Positions 1 to 5,851 of a DNA stretch of 8,431 nucleotides are shown here, in pieces. Location of the stretch: NCBI GenBank assembly GCA_026988195.1, contig JALSLS010000399.1:1-8431 (forward strand), written 5' to 3'. The translations under genes and the position numbers were made by a program. Positions within the stretch are counted from its first letter, which is position 1. Each line of letters starts with the position of its first letter. The notes under the pieces are model-generated. The model was not told the origin of the DNA, did not search any database, and saw only the letters and a list, made by a program, of their open reading frames with translations. The stretch is from Methylomonas sp. (GTDB lineage: Bacteria > Pseudomonadota > Gammaproteobacteria > Methylococcales > Methylomonadaceae).

Positions 1-1
1 G

Positions 2-97
2 GCTCAAGGGCTAATGCTGGCCATTTCTAATGCCGAAGGCACTTATTATAAGTACCTTAAGCTATTAGACTTACAAAACAAACGCCCTAAACAATAA
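2..97 (+). CDS. C-terminal end of an unidentified protein (5'-partial)
   Basis: The second reading frame is open from the window edge to a TAA at 95-97 and encodes 31 residues (AQGLMLAISNAEGTYYKYLK and a basic tail ending in RPKQ). The other two forward frames stop within the first 30 bases. The TAA shares its last A with the ATG of the next gene (TAATG), an arrangement typical of translational coupling, which supports this as a real coding end. It is too short to identify. The neighbour is a glycosyltransferase, so a partner in polysaccharide or lipopolysaccharide assembly (another glycosyltransferase or a sugar kinase) is a reasonable guess, but this is inference from context only. Confidence 0.7.
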   Translation, partial: AQGLMLAISNAEGTYYKYLKLLDLQNKRPKQ

Positions 98-915
98 TGT
101 CTCTAATTTCAGTTATTGTTACCACTTATAATTGGCCTGAAGTTTTAAAGGCCTGTCTAAGTAGTTTAATTACACAAGATGATAAAGATTTTGAAGTTAT
201 TATTGCTGATGACGGCTCCACTCAGAACACACATGCTTTGATCAAAAAATTTAGCCATCAAAACTCAATTACAATAAAACATGCATTTCATGAAGATCAA
301 GGATTTAGAGCAGGAACTATTCGCAATAAAGCGGTTGCATTAAGTGAAGGTCGCTATTTGATATTTTTAGATGGTGATTGTGTTGTTCTACCTCATTTTA
401 TAAAAAGACATCGCCAATTAGCCGAGCACAATTATTTTGTGCCTGGCAACCGTGTATTACTGACGGCCTCATTCACTCACTGGGTCTTGCATAACAATAT
501 TACCCTATATAATAAAACAGGCTTTGGCTTCACTAAGCTCTGGCTACAGAGAAAAATCAATAGAATCCTTCCTCTTATCTATCTACCTTTTTCATTTTTT
601 AGATATAGACAACCCACCAAGTGGCAAAAAGCCATGACCTGTAATTTAGCCATGTTCAAGAGCGATTTTATCGCCGTCAATGGATTTGATGAGGCTTTTG
701 AAGGCTGGGGTTATGAAGACTCTGACCTTGTAATACGTTTAATTCATAACGGTGTTAAACGTAAAGAAGGACGATTTGCAATTCCTGTGTTACACCATTG
801 GCACAAACAAAACGATCAAAGTAAACATGATGAAAACTTTGATCGCCTTATGCAGCGCTTAAAAGATAAAAACTTTATAAGGGCTCTACAGGGTATTGAG
901 CAATATTTGCCTTAA
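97..915 (+). CDS. family 2 glycosyltransferase (GT-A fold)
   Basis: This 272-residue protein is a cytoplasmic-face sugar transferase of the GT2 family, expected to move a sugar from a nucleotide-sugar donor to an envelope glycan or lipid acceptor. The N-terminus SVIVTTYN (5-12) is the first GT-A strand; ADDGS (37-41) is the nucleotide-binding motif; DGD (92-94) is the metal-binding DxD. The C-terminal part has a FDEAFEGWGYEDSDL block (197-211), with the ED typical of the catalytic/acceptor site in the galactosyltransferase-like C-terminal domain, and HHWH (233-236). No strong membrane anchor is visible; 159-169 is hydrophobic and aromatic and may touch the membrane. The length is typical of stand-alone GT2 enzymes. 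The ATG overlaps the upstream stop, so the two genes are very likely one operon. Donor and acceptor sugars cannot be read from the sequence. Confidence 0.9.
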   Translation: MSLISVIVTTYNWPEVLKACLSSLITQDDKDFEVIIADDGSTQNTHALIKKFSHQNSITIKHAFHEDQGFRAGTIRNKAVALSEGRYLIFLDGDCVVLPHFIKRHRQLAEHNYFVPGNRVLLTASFTHWVLHNNITLYNKTGFGFTKLWLQRKINRILPLIYLPFSFFRYRQPTKWQKAMTCNLAMFKSDFIAVNGFDEAFEGWGYEDSDLVIRLIHNGVKRKEGRFAIPVLHHWHKQNDQSKHDENFDRLMQRLKDKNFIRALQGIEQYLP

Positions 916-1013
916 ACACAATTCACTAAAAATCCAGTGCATAGACTCTTAATGATCAAGAAATGTAATACAATGTAAATAACCATATCATAACAGCTAT
1001 AACTGTATCAATA

Positions 1014-1931
1014 ATGCACTCTATAAAGCCCAACCAAGATTACCGCGACAGTACTTTACGAAAAGACACGGAACTATCAGTCGAAGAACTTAAAGCCGAT
1101 GCTGAAAAGCATTATGATGACTGCTATAACGATTATTTATTTGCTTGGTGCAATAAGGAAAATCTTGCTTTACATTATGGCTATTGGGATAAAAACACCA
1201 AATCTCACCACCAAGCTTTAATTAATAAGAATCAGGTTTTGTATGACTTGGCTGGTATTTCCAAAACCGATCATGTGTTAGATGCTGGCTGTGGTATTGG
1301 CGGTAGCTCTATCTGGATGGCCAAACAACATGGCAATCAGATGACCGCTATTACCATTAGCAAACAACAAACAATACATGCAGCTCAACATGCTAAACGC
1401 CAAGGTGTTGCAGATAAAACTGATTTTCAGGTCTCAGATTTTTGCAACACCCCCTTTGCAGATGAATCCTTTGATGTTATTTGGGGCTTAGAAAGTGTTT
1501 GTCACGCTTTAAACAAGGGTGAGTTCCTACAAGAAGCCTTTCGCATACTTAAGCCTGGTGGTCGTATTGTAGTTTGCGATGGGTTCATTACCCGCCGTGA
1601 ATTTAATGATAGTGAGTGGGCTGATATTGTGACCTGTTTAAATGGCTGGGCCGTTCCTAATTTATGTGCCCGTGATGAATTTCATCAGCTTTTAGAGCAA
1701 AATCAATTTAGTCAGATTGCTTATAAAGACATTACGGCTGAAACCTTACCTTCAGCTGACCATATGTATAAAGTGGCTACCCGTTTAAAGCCCGTTCAAA
1801 AGCTTACACAATGGCTGGGGTTACGCTCGAAAGCTCAAACTGCAAATTTTAAAGTCGGTATTGCTCAGCATAGGCTTTTTACAGACCAATTGGTTGAATA
1901 TGGTATTTTTACCGCGACTAAAGCTTTATAA
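1014..1931 (+). CDS. class I SAM-dependent methyltransferase, tocopherol/sterol/prenyl-methyltransferase-like
   Basis: This 305-residue protein has a Rossmann-fold methyltransferase domain. Motif I, VLDAGCGIGG (88-97), binds S-adenosylmethionine. DFQVSDF (137-143) ends the strand carrying the adenine-contacting acidic residue, and LKPGGRIVVCDGF (179-191) is post-motif III. An N-terminal HYDDCYNDY...LHYGYWD segment (33-59) and the GLESVCHA block (158-165) resemble the GYWD and E-x-x-CHA signatures of gamma-tocopherol, sterol and geranyl-diphosphate C-methyltransferases. A methyl transfer to a prenyl, quinone or other lipid-like acceptor is therefore plausible, but the substrate is unknown. No good Shine-Dalgarno sequence precedes the ATG, so the start is chosen on length and on the absence of another methionine until residue 102. 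It sits 98 bp after the glycosyltransferase and is convergent with a membrane-protein gene. Confidence 0.88.
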   Translation: MHSIKPNQDYRDSTLRKDTELSVEELKADAEKHYDDCYNDYLFAWCNKENLALHYGYWDKNTKSHHQALINKNQVLYDLAGISKTDHVLDAGCGIGGSSIWMAKQHGNQMTAITISKQQTIHAAQHAKRQGVADKTDFQVSDFCNTPFADESFDVIWGLESVCHALNKGEFLQEAFRILKPGGRIVVCDGFITRREFNDSEWADIVTCLNGWAVPNLCARDEFHQLLEQNQFSQIAYKDITAETLPSADHMYKVATRLKPVQKLTQWLGLRSKAQTANFKVGIAQHRLFTDQLVEYGIFTATKAL

Positions 1932-1934
1932 AAC

Positions 1935-1969
1935 TTTAGCTTCCCCCTTTTTACAGGGGGGAGGCTAAA
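1935..1969. terminator. hairpin between convergent genes, likely shared terminator
   Basis: A 13-bp stem pairs 1935-1947 with 1957-1969 (TTTAGCTTCCCCC with GGGGGAGGCTAAA, one G-T pair) around a 9-nt T-rich loop. It starts 4 bp after the methyltransferase stop and ends 14 bp before the end of the convergent membrane-protein gene. The G/C-rich stem is strong, but neither side carries a long T-run (the minus-strand tail has only TTTT in GTTTTA). Termination in both directions is inferred from position and stem strength. Confidence 0.65.
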
Positions 1970-1982
1970 ATGTTACTCCCTA

Positions 1983-2762
1983 TCATTTTACTGAATCAAA
2001 ACTGCTTTCACCAGCCTTCTTTAAGCCTAAAAAGACTAAAGCTTTTTCTGTTGCATGAATAACAGGGATTGCTCCAGCCATCGCAACAGCATCAACTAAA
2101 CAATACCAAGCAGCCACGCCACTTGGTGGGTTACCTTGGGTTAAAGTAGAAGCAGGATCAATCGCCGCCCAATTCCACGTCCCTAGAGATGTCCCTATTA
2201 GTTCAACCCATGTGGTAATAAAATAGGCTCCTAAATACACCATGGGTGAGCGACCTTTAAATAAAAATACTAGGTAAATGACAAATAAAACTGCACCTAT
2301 TTGATCTTCTCGCCCAACAATTCCCAATAATGCTAAAACAGACCATGTACCTCCGACTGAAACAACAAAAGCAGCAATAGCTCTGGCATGTTTTAAAAAT
2401 AGATCCGTACGCCCTATCACTATTGCCGTTAAATAAACCAAGCCATGGCCTGCAGGAACAAACCATGGGAGGTTTTCTAAGCGATAGGTATAGCCTGACA
2501 TATAAAGTGAAGCAAAGTTTTCACCTATGGAAGCAAATGTAACGGCAACAAAAACTTGTGCTCGAACATATTTACACTCACCTATGAGAATAAAAATTAA
2601 TGAAGCCCAGCCAGCTATCCCCAATGCATATTGTAATTCGAGGCTTGCAACCGAGTCGATTGAGAAACATAAGGCCACAGCAACAAATGCAAAGGCAATA
2701 ATATAATAATCTCTTTGGTTATGAGTAACCTCTACATTTACAGCAGGAAAATGTCTTAGCAT
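1983..2762 (-). CDS. multi-pass integral membrane protein of unknown function
   Basis: I do not recognise this 259-residue protein. It shows about eight hydrophobic segments, roughly 19-38, 43-62, 68-88, 103-118, 127-149, 155-169, 175-195 and 216-236, with almost no soluble domain and a short basic C-terminal tail. Polar residues lie in or beside the helices in blocks that look conserved: GENFASLY (80-87), PWFVPAGHG (99-107), WVELIGTSLGTWNW (185-198) and GNPPSGVAAWYCLVD (210-224). Charged or polar E81, H106, E187 and D224 inside a membrane suggest an enzyme or carrier rather than a structural protein. The E-x-x-G...G-x-W and G-x-P-x-G spacing recalls CruF-like carotenoid hydratases, but this is an analogy only. 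The start has no Shine-Dalgarno, only an A-rich leader. It is convergent with the methyltransferase and is isolated upstream by the strong terminator at 2803-2842. Confidence 0.8.
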   Translation of the reverse strand: MLRHFPAVNVEVTHNQRDYYIIAFAFVAVALCFSIDSVASLELQYALGIAGWASLIFILIGECKYVRAQVFVAVTFASIGENFASLYMSGYTYRLENLPWFVPAGHGLVYLTAIVIGRTDLFLKHARAIAAFVVSVGGTWSVLALLGIVGREDQIGAVLFVIYLVFLFKGRSPMVYLGAYFITTWVELIGTSLGTWNWAAIDPASTLTQGNPPSGVAAWYCLVDAVAMAGAIPVIHATEKALVFLGLKKAGESSFDSVK

Positions 2763-2802
2763 ATTTTTTTTACTTTATTAATGGTGAGATTGATTTATAC
2801 CG

Positions 2803-2842
2803 CATACAAAAAAACCGACAAAATGTCGGTTTTTTTTGTATG
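2803..2842. terminator. strong, probably bidirectional rho-independent terminator
   Basis: Arms at 2803-2820 and 2824-2842 pair along 18 bp with a single extra T: an outer CATAC/GTATG clamp, an A7/T8 tract, and a CCGACA/TGTCGG core with an AAA loop. Because the A/T tracts flank the core on both sides, a core hairpin with a U-tail is present on either strand. It lies 73 bp beyond the stop of the EF-hand gene and 41 bp before the membrane-protein start, so on the minus strand it should end the EF-hand transcript. Confidence 0.88.
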
Positions 2843-2915
2843 ACACAAGGTTATCACAGAACTTTTAACACACTAATAAGAAATACCTTACCAGCTATTA
2901 AAAAATCTTTAAAAT

Positions 2916-3449
2916 TTAATTACCACCTTGTGAAATAGGCCAGCCCTTATATATTTTCTTTTCTTTTTGCTTTATATCTAACCTAGAAATAACACCATCA
3001 CGGTTTCTATCCAGTTTTCTAAACTGCTTTTCCTGATAAGCTAATAATTCTTCTGGCTCAACCAAGTGGTCGCCATCTGAATCCATTTTTGCAAGTATTT
3101 TTGCAGCTTCTGCTTCAGCCGTTTTTAATTCACTTGCAATTGTTTTTTTAATATTCTTTTCAGAAACACCCAACTTTCTCAATTCTGCAATTGTTTGAGC
3201 TAGATCTTCTTTTATATCAATTACAACTTCACCCTCAGAGATATATCCATCTTTATTTACATCAAGAGAGTTCTCATTAAAAGTAACATTTTCATCATAA
3301 AATTCTTTAAAATTAACGGCTTTATCCCCCGTCTCATCCGAATTATAAATTACATCATTAACTTTATCACCAGAATAACCTTGCGCGTTAACACCTGATG
3401 CCGCAATAAGTAGAGCACTTGCAATTAAAGGTTTTACTAAAATTTTCAT
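2916..3449 (-). CDS. secreted EF-hand calcium-binding protein with four loops
   Basis: This 177-residue protein has a signal peptide (basic MKILVK, hydrophobic 7-18, likely cleavage after VNA at 22), so the mature form is predicted to be periplasmic or secreted. Four 12-residue EF-hand loops fit the D-x-D/N/T-x-D...E pattern: 38-49 (DETGDKAVNFKE, less canonical because K replaces the usual G), 63-74 (DVNKDGYISEGE), 123-134 (DSDGDHLVEPEE) and 147-158 (DRNRDGVISRLD, ending in D rather than E). The loops form two pairs separated by a charged, probably helical linker (about 80-120), calmodulin-like in layout. Bacterial proteins of this kind are calcium buffers, sensors or adhesion factors; the role here is unknown. 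The start has a good Shine-Dalgarno (GAGGAAAA just before the ATG). A long leader upstream and the terminator at 2803-2842 suggest a single-gene unit. Confidence 0.88.
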   Translation of the reverse strand: MKILVKPLIASALLIAASGVNAQGYSGDKVNDVIYNSDETGDKAVNFKEFYDENVTFNENSLDVNKDGYISEGEVVIDIKEDLAQTIAELRKLGVSEKNIKKTIASELKTAEAEAAKILAKMDSDGDHLVEPEELLAYQEKQFRKLDRNRDGVISRLDIKQKEKKIYKGWPISQGGN

Positions 3450-3492
3450 TTTTTCCTCTTTATTTAATCTAACTCAATCACTAACCCTTACA

Positions 3493-3521
3493 AGGATAGG
3501 GAAAGCTGGGCTATAAATCAA
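3493..3521 (-). promoter_or_regulatory. possible sigma-70 promoter of the EF-hand gene
   Basis: On the minus strand TTGATT (3516-3521) and TATCCT (3493-3498) are separated by 17 bp and lie 44-72 bp upstream of the EF-hand start. The -10 box matches the consensus at only four of six positions, so this is a weak prediction. Confidence 0.35.
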
Positions 3522-3549
3522 TAGTATTCATAAAAATACATGTAAAAAA

Positions 3550-4140
3550 CTAATTTGTTTTCATTAAACCATCTAATGTTAACCCACAACTTGGTGCAAA
3601 GTGGGTCATAAAAAAGATCACTTCCTCTTGCTCAGAGCGCCCTAAGGTTAAAACCAGTTGCTCAGCAGCCATTTCAAATTCTCTATTCCCTGCCTTCAGT
3701 TCAGCTTGGCATTTTAAATAGGCTGATATTTTATCTGCCGCTTTAATAATTTCTTCGTGCTCTTCTGGAATTTTATCTTGCTGAATTAAAACCGCAAAGT
3801 CTGCCTGTAATGGATCAGGTAATAAATTAATCAATTCTTTTTCAGCTTGCTGTTCAATTTGCTTATAGGCGGTTGTAATTTGTTCAGAATGGTATTTTAT
3901 GGGGGTTGGTAAATCGCCAGTAATCACCTCTGTCACATCATGATATAAAGCAGCTGTAGCAATTGCATTAGCATCTACTGCCCCCTTAAAATACCGATTT
4001 TTAATCAATGCTAAAGTATGTGCAATAACAGAAACTTCCCAACTGTGCTCCATTACATTTTCTTCATAAGCATTCCGCTTCAAGCCCCATCGTTTAATCC
4101 AACGTAACCTGGCTAAATAGGCATAAAAACTACTTTTCAT
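3550..4140 (-). CDS. yfbR: 5'-deoxynucleotidase, HD-domain (YfbR family)
   Basis: This 196-residue protein is close in length and pattern to E. coli YfbR, a cytoplasmic, divalent-metal-dependent phosphatase that removes the phosphate from deoxyribonucleoside 5'-monophosphates and helps balance dNTP pools. The HD metal site is visible as H32 (in MEHSWEV), the H67-D68 pair (in LYHDVTEV) and D136 (in KAADKISAYLKC). E71 occupies the catalytic-glutamate position, and R17-W18 match the nucleotide-contacting arginine and tryptophan of the E. coli enzyme. The family block TGDLPTPIKY (74-83) is intact. The ATG has a GAGGA Shine-Dalgarno 7 nt upstream. It precedes the EF-hand gene on the same strand with a 100-bp gap, so co-transcription is possible but not evident. 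A 21-bp dyad lies in its leader. Confidence 0.93.
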   Translation of the reverse strand: MKSSFYAYLARLRWIKRWGLKRNAYEENVMEHSWEVSVIAHTLALIKNRYFKGAVDANAIATAALYHDVTEVITGDLPTPIKYHSEQITTAYKQIEQQAEKELINLLPDPLQADFAVLIQQDKIPEEHEEIIKAADKISAYLKCQAELKAGNREFEMAAEQLVLTLGRSEQEEVIFFMTHFAPSCGLTLDGLMKTN

Positions 4141-4160
4141 TCAATATCCTCAACTAAGGA

Positions 4161-4181
4161 GTGAAAATTTAATAATTTCAC
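4161..4181 (-). promoter_or_regulatory. short dyad in the yfbR leader (operator or hairpin candidate)
   Basis: GTGAAA (4161-4166) and TTTCAC (4176-4181) form a dyad around an A/T-only 9-nt centre, 21 bp upstream of the yfbR start codon. It could be an operator or a weak RNA hairpin near the Shine-Dalgarno. An A/T-rich dyad can arise by chance. Confidence 0.3.
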
Positions 4182-4211
4182 AAGGTTTGACACCGAATTT
4201 TGGTTTCACAG

Positions 4212-4314
4212 AGTACTAATAAAATCGGCGCGTAGCACATGAATCAGCAAGTGTCGCTTGAAACAGGATACTGGTTACGGCCATAGCAAACTACGCAGCT
4301 ACTTTATTAGTGCT
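4212..4314. repeat. palindromic intergenic element, copy A
   Basis: Imperfect inverted arms close this roughly 103-bp element. AGTACTAATAAA (4212-4223) pairs with TTTATTAGTGCT (4303-4314) with one mismatch, and GCGTAG (4230-4235) pairs with CTACGC (4291-4296). The centre contains GCTTGAAACAGG (4256-4267) and CATAGCAAACTACGCA (4282-4297). Both motifs recur, in the same order, in the palindrome after the SBP56 gene (copy B, 8300-8431), so this looks like a dispersed repeat family. No target duplication is visible, and no ORF is inside. Confidence 0.6.
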
Positions 4315-4674
4315 TTGGAGAGTCAAAGGCAAGTCAAAACAGGGAGGTTATAAACCCTCACTCCTAATAAACCTTTTATCATGTACTACCTCTATTAACT
4401 CATTTCCGATAATTAAAATATAGCAAATAGAAAAATTATTTGGATGAGTGTTTCTCATTTTACCCTACTTTTTAAAACTAAAAACTGATCAGTTTCTAAG
4501 CAGAAATTCTAAATGTCAGGTTTTTCCACGCTGTACCATTATTTTGAGAGCTTTCAAGTTTAATTCACACTCTCTATGTTTTCGCCTAAATAGGGCTAAA
4601 TCACTTCAGCTCACTTGCTAATAATGACTGGAAGAAATTCATTTAGAATTGCTGTATAAATATATTATGGGTAA
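4315..4674. other. 360-bp intergenic stretch without a recognisable gene
   Basis: All six frames are broken by frequent stops. The only structure I see is a perfect 14-bp palindrome AAACTGATCAGTTT (4482-4495), overlapped by a TTTCT/AGAAA stem (4493-4497 with 4502-4506), and a short stem in the AGGGAGG...CCCTC region (about 4342-4358). On the minus strand a broken reading around 4490-4565 could be gene decay, but it matches nothing I know. Confidence 0.5.
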
Positions 4675-4863
4675 TTATTTTATATTACGAACAATTTGAT
4701 TTAAAAATAACCCTTCTTCAGTTTTAGTGTTTGAATATGTTTCAAATAAGCTCATAGCATCAGTAATAGACATATATGCAAATGCACCATGTCCTGTTTT
4801 TTTTATAAAAACATTATGCAAATTTTCAATAAATGCTGTTCGTTCTTGTGCTAGTTTAGTCAT
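4675..4863 (-). CDS. small hypothetical protein (62 aa)
   Basis: I do not recognise this 62-residue protein. It is predicted soluble: no signal peptide, no membrane segment, mixed charge, likely helical for most of its length, with an aromatic/glycine patch (HGAFAYMS, about 25-32). Its main support as a real gene is a very good Shine-Dalgarno, AAGGAG, seven bases before the ATG on the minus strand, with an AT-rich region (TATATAAC) about 15 nt further upstream that could supply a -10 box. It stands alone between a palindromic repeat and the structured region at 4959-5310. Orphan small genes beside mobile or structured DNA can be regulators, toxins/antitoxins or lineage-specific genes; nothing in the sequence favours one of these. 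Confidence 0.6.
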   Translation of the reverse strand: MTKLAQERTAFIENLHNVFIKKTGHGAFAYMSITDAMSLFETYSNTKTEEGLFLNQIVRNIK

Positions 4864-4958
4864 GGTAACTCTCCTTAAAACTTGTTATATATTGGCATAA
4901 AAATAGAGACTTTTAGAAAAGGTAAATAAATATTACAAAATAAATCGATGAAAAGATA

Positions 4959-5064
4959 TGAGGTTTTACCAAAGAAATGAGTGACAAATTTACAGTTTAC
5001 TATTTAATGTAAAATGTCTTAGTCAGCTACAGTAAAACTCAGATAAAACAAGTGGAAAACCTCA
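4959..5064. repeat. long-range inverted repeat upstream of the structured region
   Basis: TGAGGTTTT (4959-4967) and AAAACCTCA (5056-5064) are perfect 9-bp complements 88 bp apart. Between them TTTACA and TGTAAA (about 4989-5014) form a smaller stem. This may be a separate hairpin or an outer domain of the RNA candidate that starts just downstream. The stems are A/T-rich, so support is modest. Confidence 0.35.
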
Positions 5065-5070
5065 AAATAA

Positions 5071-5310
5071 GGGATGTACTTTTAATAATATCGCACTTAA
5101 AAGTTGGAGATATAACCCAAAAGAAGCAATATAACTTATTAAGGAATGCCAGTGATACGGCATCAGAACTTATATGGAGAAGGATCCCTGAAAAAACCAC
5201 CTAATTACTATGTGTTGTGGCGACAACACTTAGTAGGTTACATGCGAAGCCAAATGGTTTGTCAGGCTAAAATCCTATTAGCCTACCCACAATACAGGGT
5301 GTGGTTATAG
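5071..5310 (+). ncRNA. candidate structured RNA with many nested stems, no own ORF
   Basis: The sequence shows: ACTTTTAA/TTAAAAGT (5078-5085 with 5097-5104); ATGCC/GGCAT (5146-5150 with 5159-5163); a closing stem AACCAC/GTGGTT (5195-5200 with 5301-5306); inside it GTGTTGT-GGCG-ACAACAC (5212-5229), extended by five pairs outside one mismatch; GTAGGTTA/TAGCCTAC (5233-5240 with 5279-5286), competing with GGCTAA/TTAGCC (5265-5270 with 5278-5283); and ACCC/GGGT (5285-5288 with 5297-5300). AGGAT and CCTG (5181-5190) can also pair with CAGG and ATCCT (5263-5276), a possible pseudoknot. Single-stranded ATGCGAAGCC (5242-5251) looks like a conserved-type motif. Strand is assigned by the GGCG tetraloop and unpaired G/A-rich segments, so it is tentative. 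The nested architecture recalls HEARO/omega RNAs of IscB elements; no IscB-like ORF follows. That identity is a hypothesis. Confidence 0.45.
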
Positions 5311-5417
5311 TGTTTAATATAAGCCTTAACAAGAATTATTAAACTATTTTCCCTCGCTAATTAATGCTTTCGGTTTTCAGAGCCATTATTGAATTTAGTT
5401 TACTGCATTAACTGTAA

Positions 5418-5423
5418 TATAAT
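5418..5423 (+). promoter_or_regulatory. perfect -10 box of ycgL
   Basis: TATAAT at 5418-5423 lies 26 bases before the ycgL ATG. The region 16-18 bp upstream (TTAGTT and neighbours, 5394-5400) is a poor -35. A start near 5430 would give a leader of about 20 nt carrying the AAGAGG Shine-Dalgarno at 5434-5439. Confidence 0.55.
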
Positions 5424-5448
5424 CTTTGTAAACAAGAGGCAATACATT

Positions 5449-5721
5449 ATGCAAAGTTATATTTATAAAAGTCTTAAAAAAGAAGAGTTGTATCTTTATT
5501 TACTGAAGAAAGATGATTTTTCAGCCATTCCAGAAACCTTGTTAAATAGTTTTGGGGGAATAGAGTTTGTGATGGAGTTAGAGATAACACCTGAAAGAAA
5601 ACTAGCGAGGGAGGATGTTACGAAAGTTTTATTAAGTTTAGATGAGAAGGGCTTTTTTGTGCAAATGCCGCCAATCATTATTCCCAATGACTTATTAAAA
5701 AAGAATACTAAACTGCATTAA
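5449..5721 (+). CDS. ycgL: YcgL-family protein
   Basis: This 90-residue protein matches the small YcgL domain family of Gammaproteobacteria, whose biochemical role is not established to my knowledge. The family pattern is clear: an opening strand followed by K-x-E-E-L-Y-L-Y-L-x-K-K-D-D-F-S-x-I-P-E-x-L-L, then a conserved FGG-x-E-F-V-M-E-L-E core, a R-K-L-A...D-V block, and the G-F-F-V-Q-M-P-P segment before the tail, as in E. coli YcgL (KKDDFSRVPEELMKGFG, YYLQLPPP). I place the start at the ATG at 5449: AAGAGG at 5434-5439 is well spaced, and the in-frame ATG at 5389 lies upstream of the -10 box at 5418-5423 and would add 20 residues absent from the family. It is a single gene, followed by a stem-loop and a miniature transposable element. 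Confidence 0.87.
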   Translation: MQSYIYKSLKKEELYLYLLKKDDFSAIPETLLNSFGGIEFVMELEITPERKLAREDVTKVLLSLDEKGFFVQMPPIIIPNDLLKKNTKLH

Positions 5722-5753
5722 GGAACGTGTATGAAATAACTTCCCAGTTTCTA

Positions 5754-5828
5754 AGTAGTATAGAGAAAAGGCTATTTTTACTTCAAAAGAAAGTTCATTG
5801 GTAGGTAGCCTGTCATAAATATACTACT
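5754..5828 (+). terminator. stem-loop downstream of ycgL, possible terminator
   Basis: Two nested perfect stems share one axis: AGTAGTATA (5754-5762) with TATACTACT (5820-5828), and AGGCTA (5769-5774) with TAGCCT (5806-5811), separated by 6-nt and 8-nt internal loops. It starts 33 bp after the ycgL stop and ends 12 bp before the first target-site repeat of the mobile element. No T-run follows, so it may be a processed 3' end or part of another repeat rather than a classical terminator. Confidence 0.4.
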
Positions 5829-5840
5829 AAAATAGTTCTC

Positions 5841-5851
5841 ATACTCTGTGT
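5841..5851. repeat. left 11-bp target-site duplication
   Basis: ATACTCTGTGT, identical to the copy at 5973-5983 and directly abutting the left inverted repeat of the element at 5852-5972. Confidence 0.85.

Noticed and set aside
916..1013. Promoter of the methyltransferase with TACAAT at 969-974
   Set aside because: The -10-like box is acceptable but no -35 lies at a 16-18 bp distance, so it was not listed as a feature.
2257..2466. 69-residue minus-strand open frame
   Set aside because: It lies wholly inside the membrane-protein gene in another frame, is rich in Cys, Phe and Arg without a family match, and is a shadow of that gene.
4482..4506. Perfect 14-bp palindrome AAACTGATCAGTTT with an overlapping stem as an operator
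   Set aside because: No gene starts nearby (it lies 188 bp beyond the end of the 62-residue gene and more than 300 bp upstream of yfbR), so a regulatory role is unsupported.
4320..4674. Remnant of a transposase or other pseudogene on the minus strand
   Set aside because: A few short readable stretches exist, but every frame is heavily interrupted and none matches a family I can name.
5071..5310. Group II intron, tRNA or RNase P RNA
   Set aside because: No group II domain V signature, no tRNA acceptor/T-arm arrangement and no RNase P conserved core could be found; the region was kept as an unassigned structured RNA.
5306..5342. Start of a decayed IscB-like ORF after the RNA candidate
   Set aside because: Reading from a GTG near 5301 gives only about 13 residues before a stop; the faint resemblance to a V-F-V type N-terminus is no better than chance.
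5496..5687. 63-residue minus-strand open frame
   Set aside because: It is the antisense shadow of ycgL, which has a family match, a Shine-Dalgarno and a promoter.
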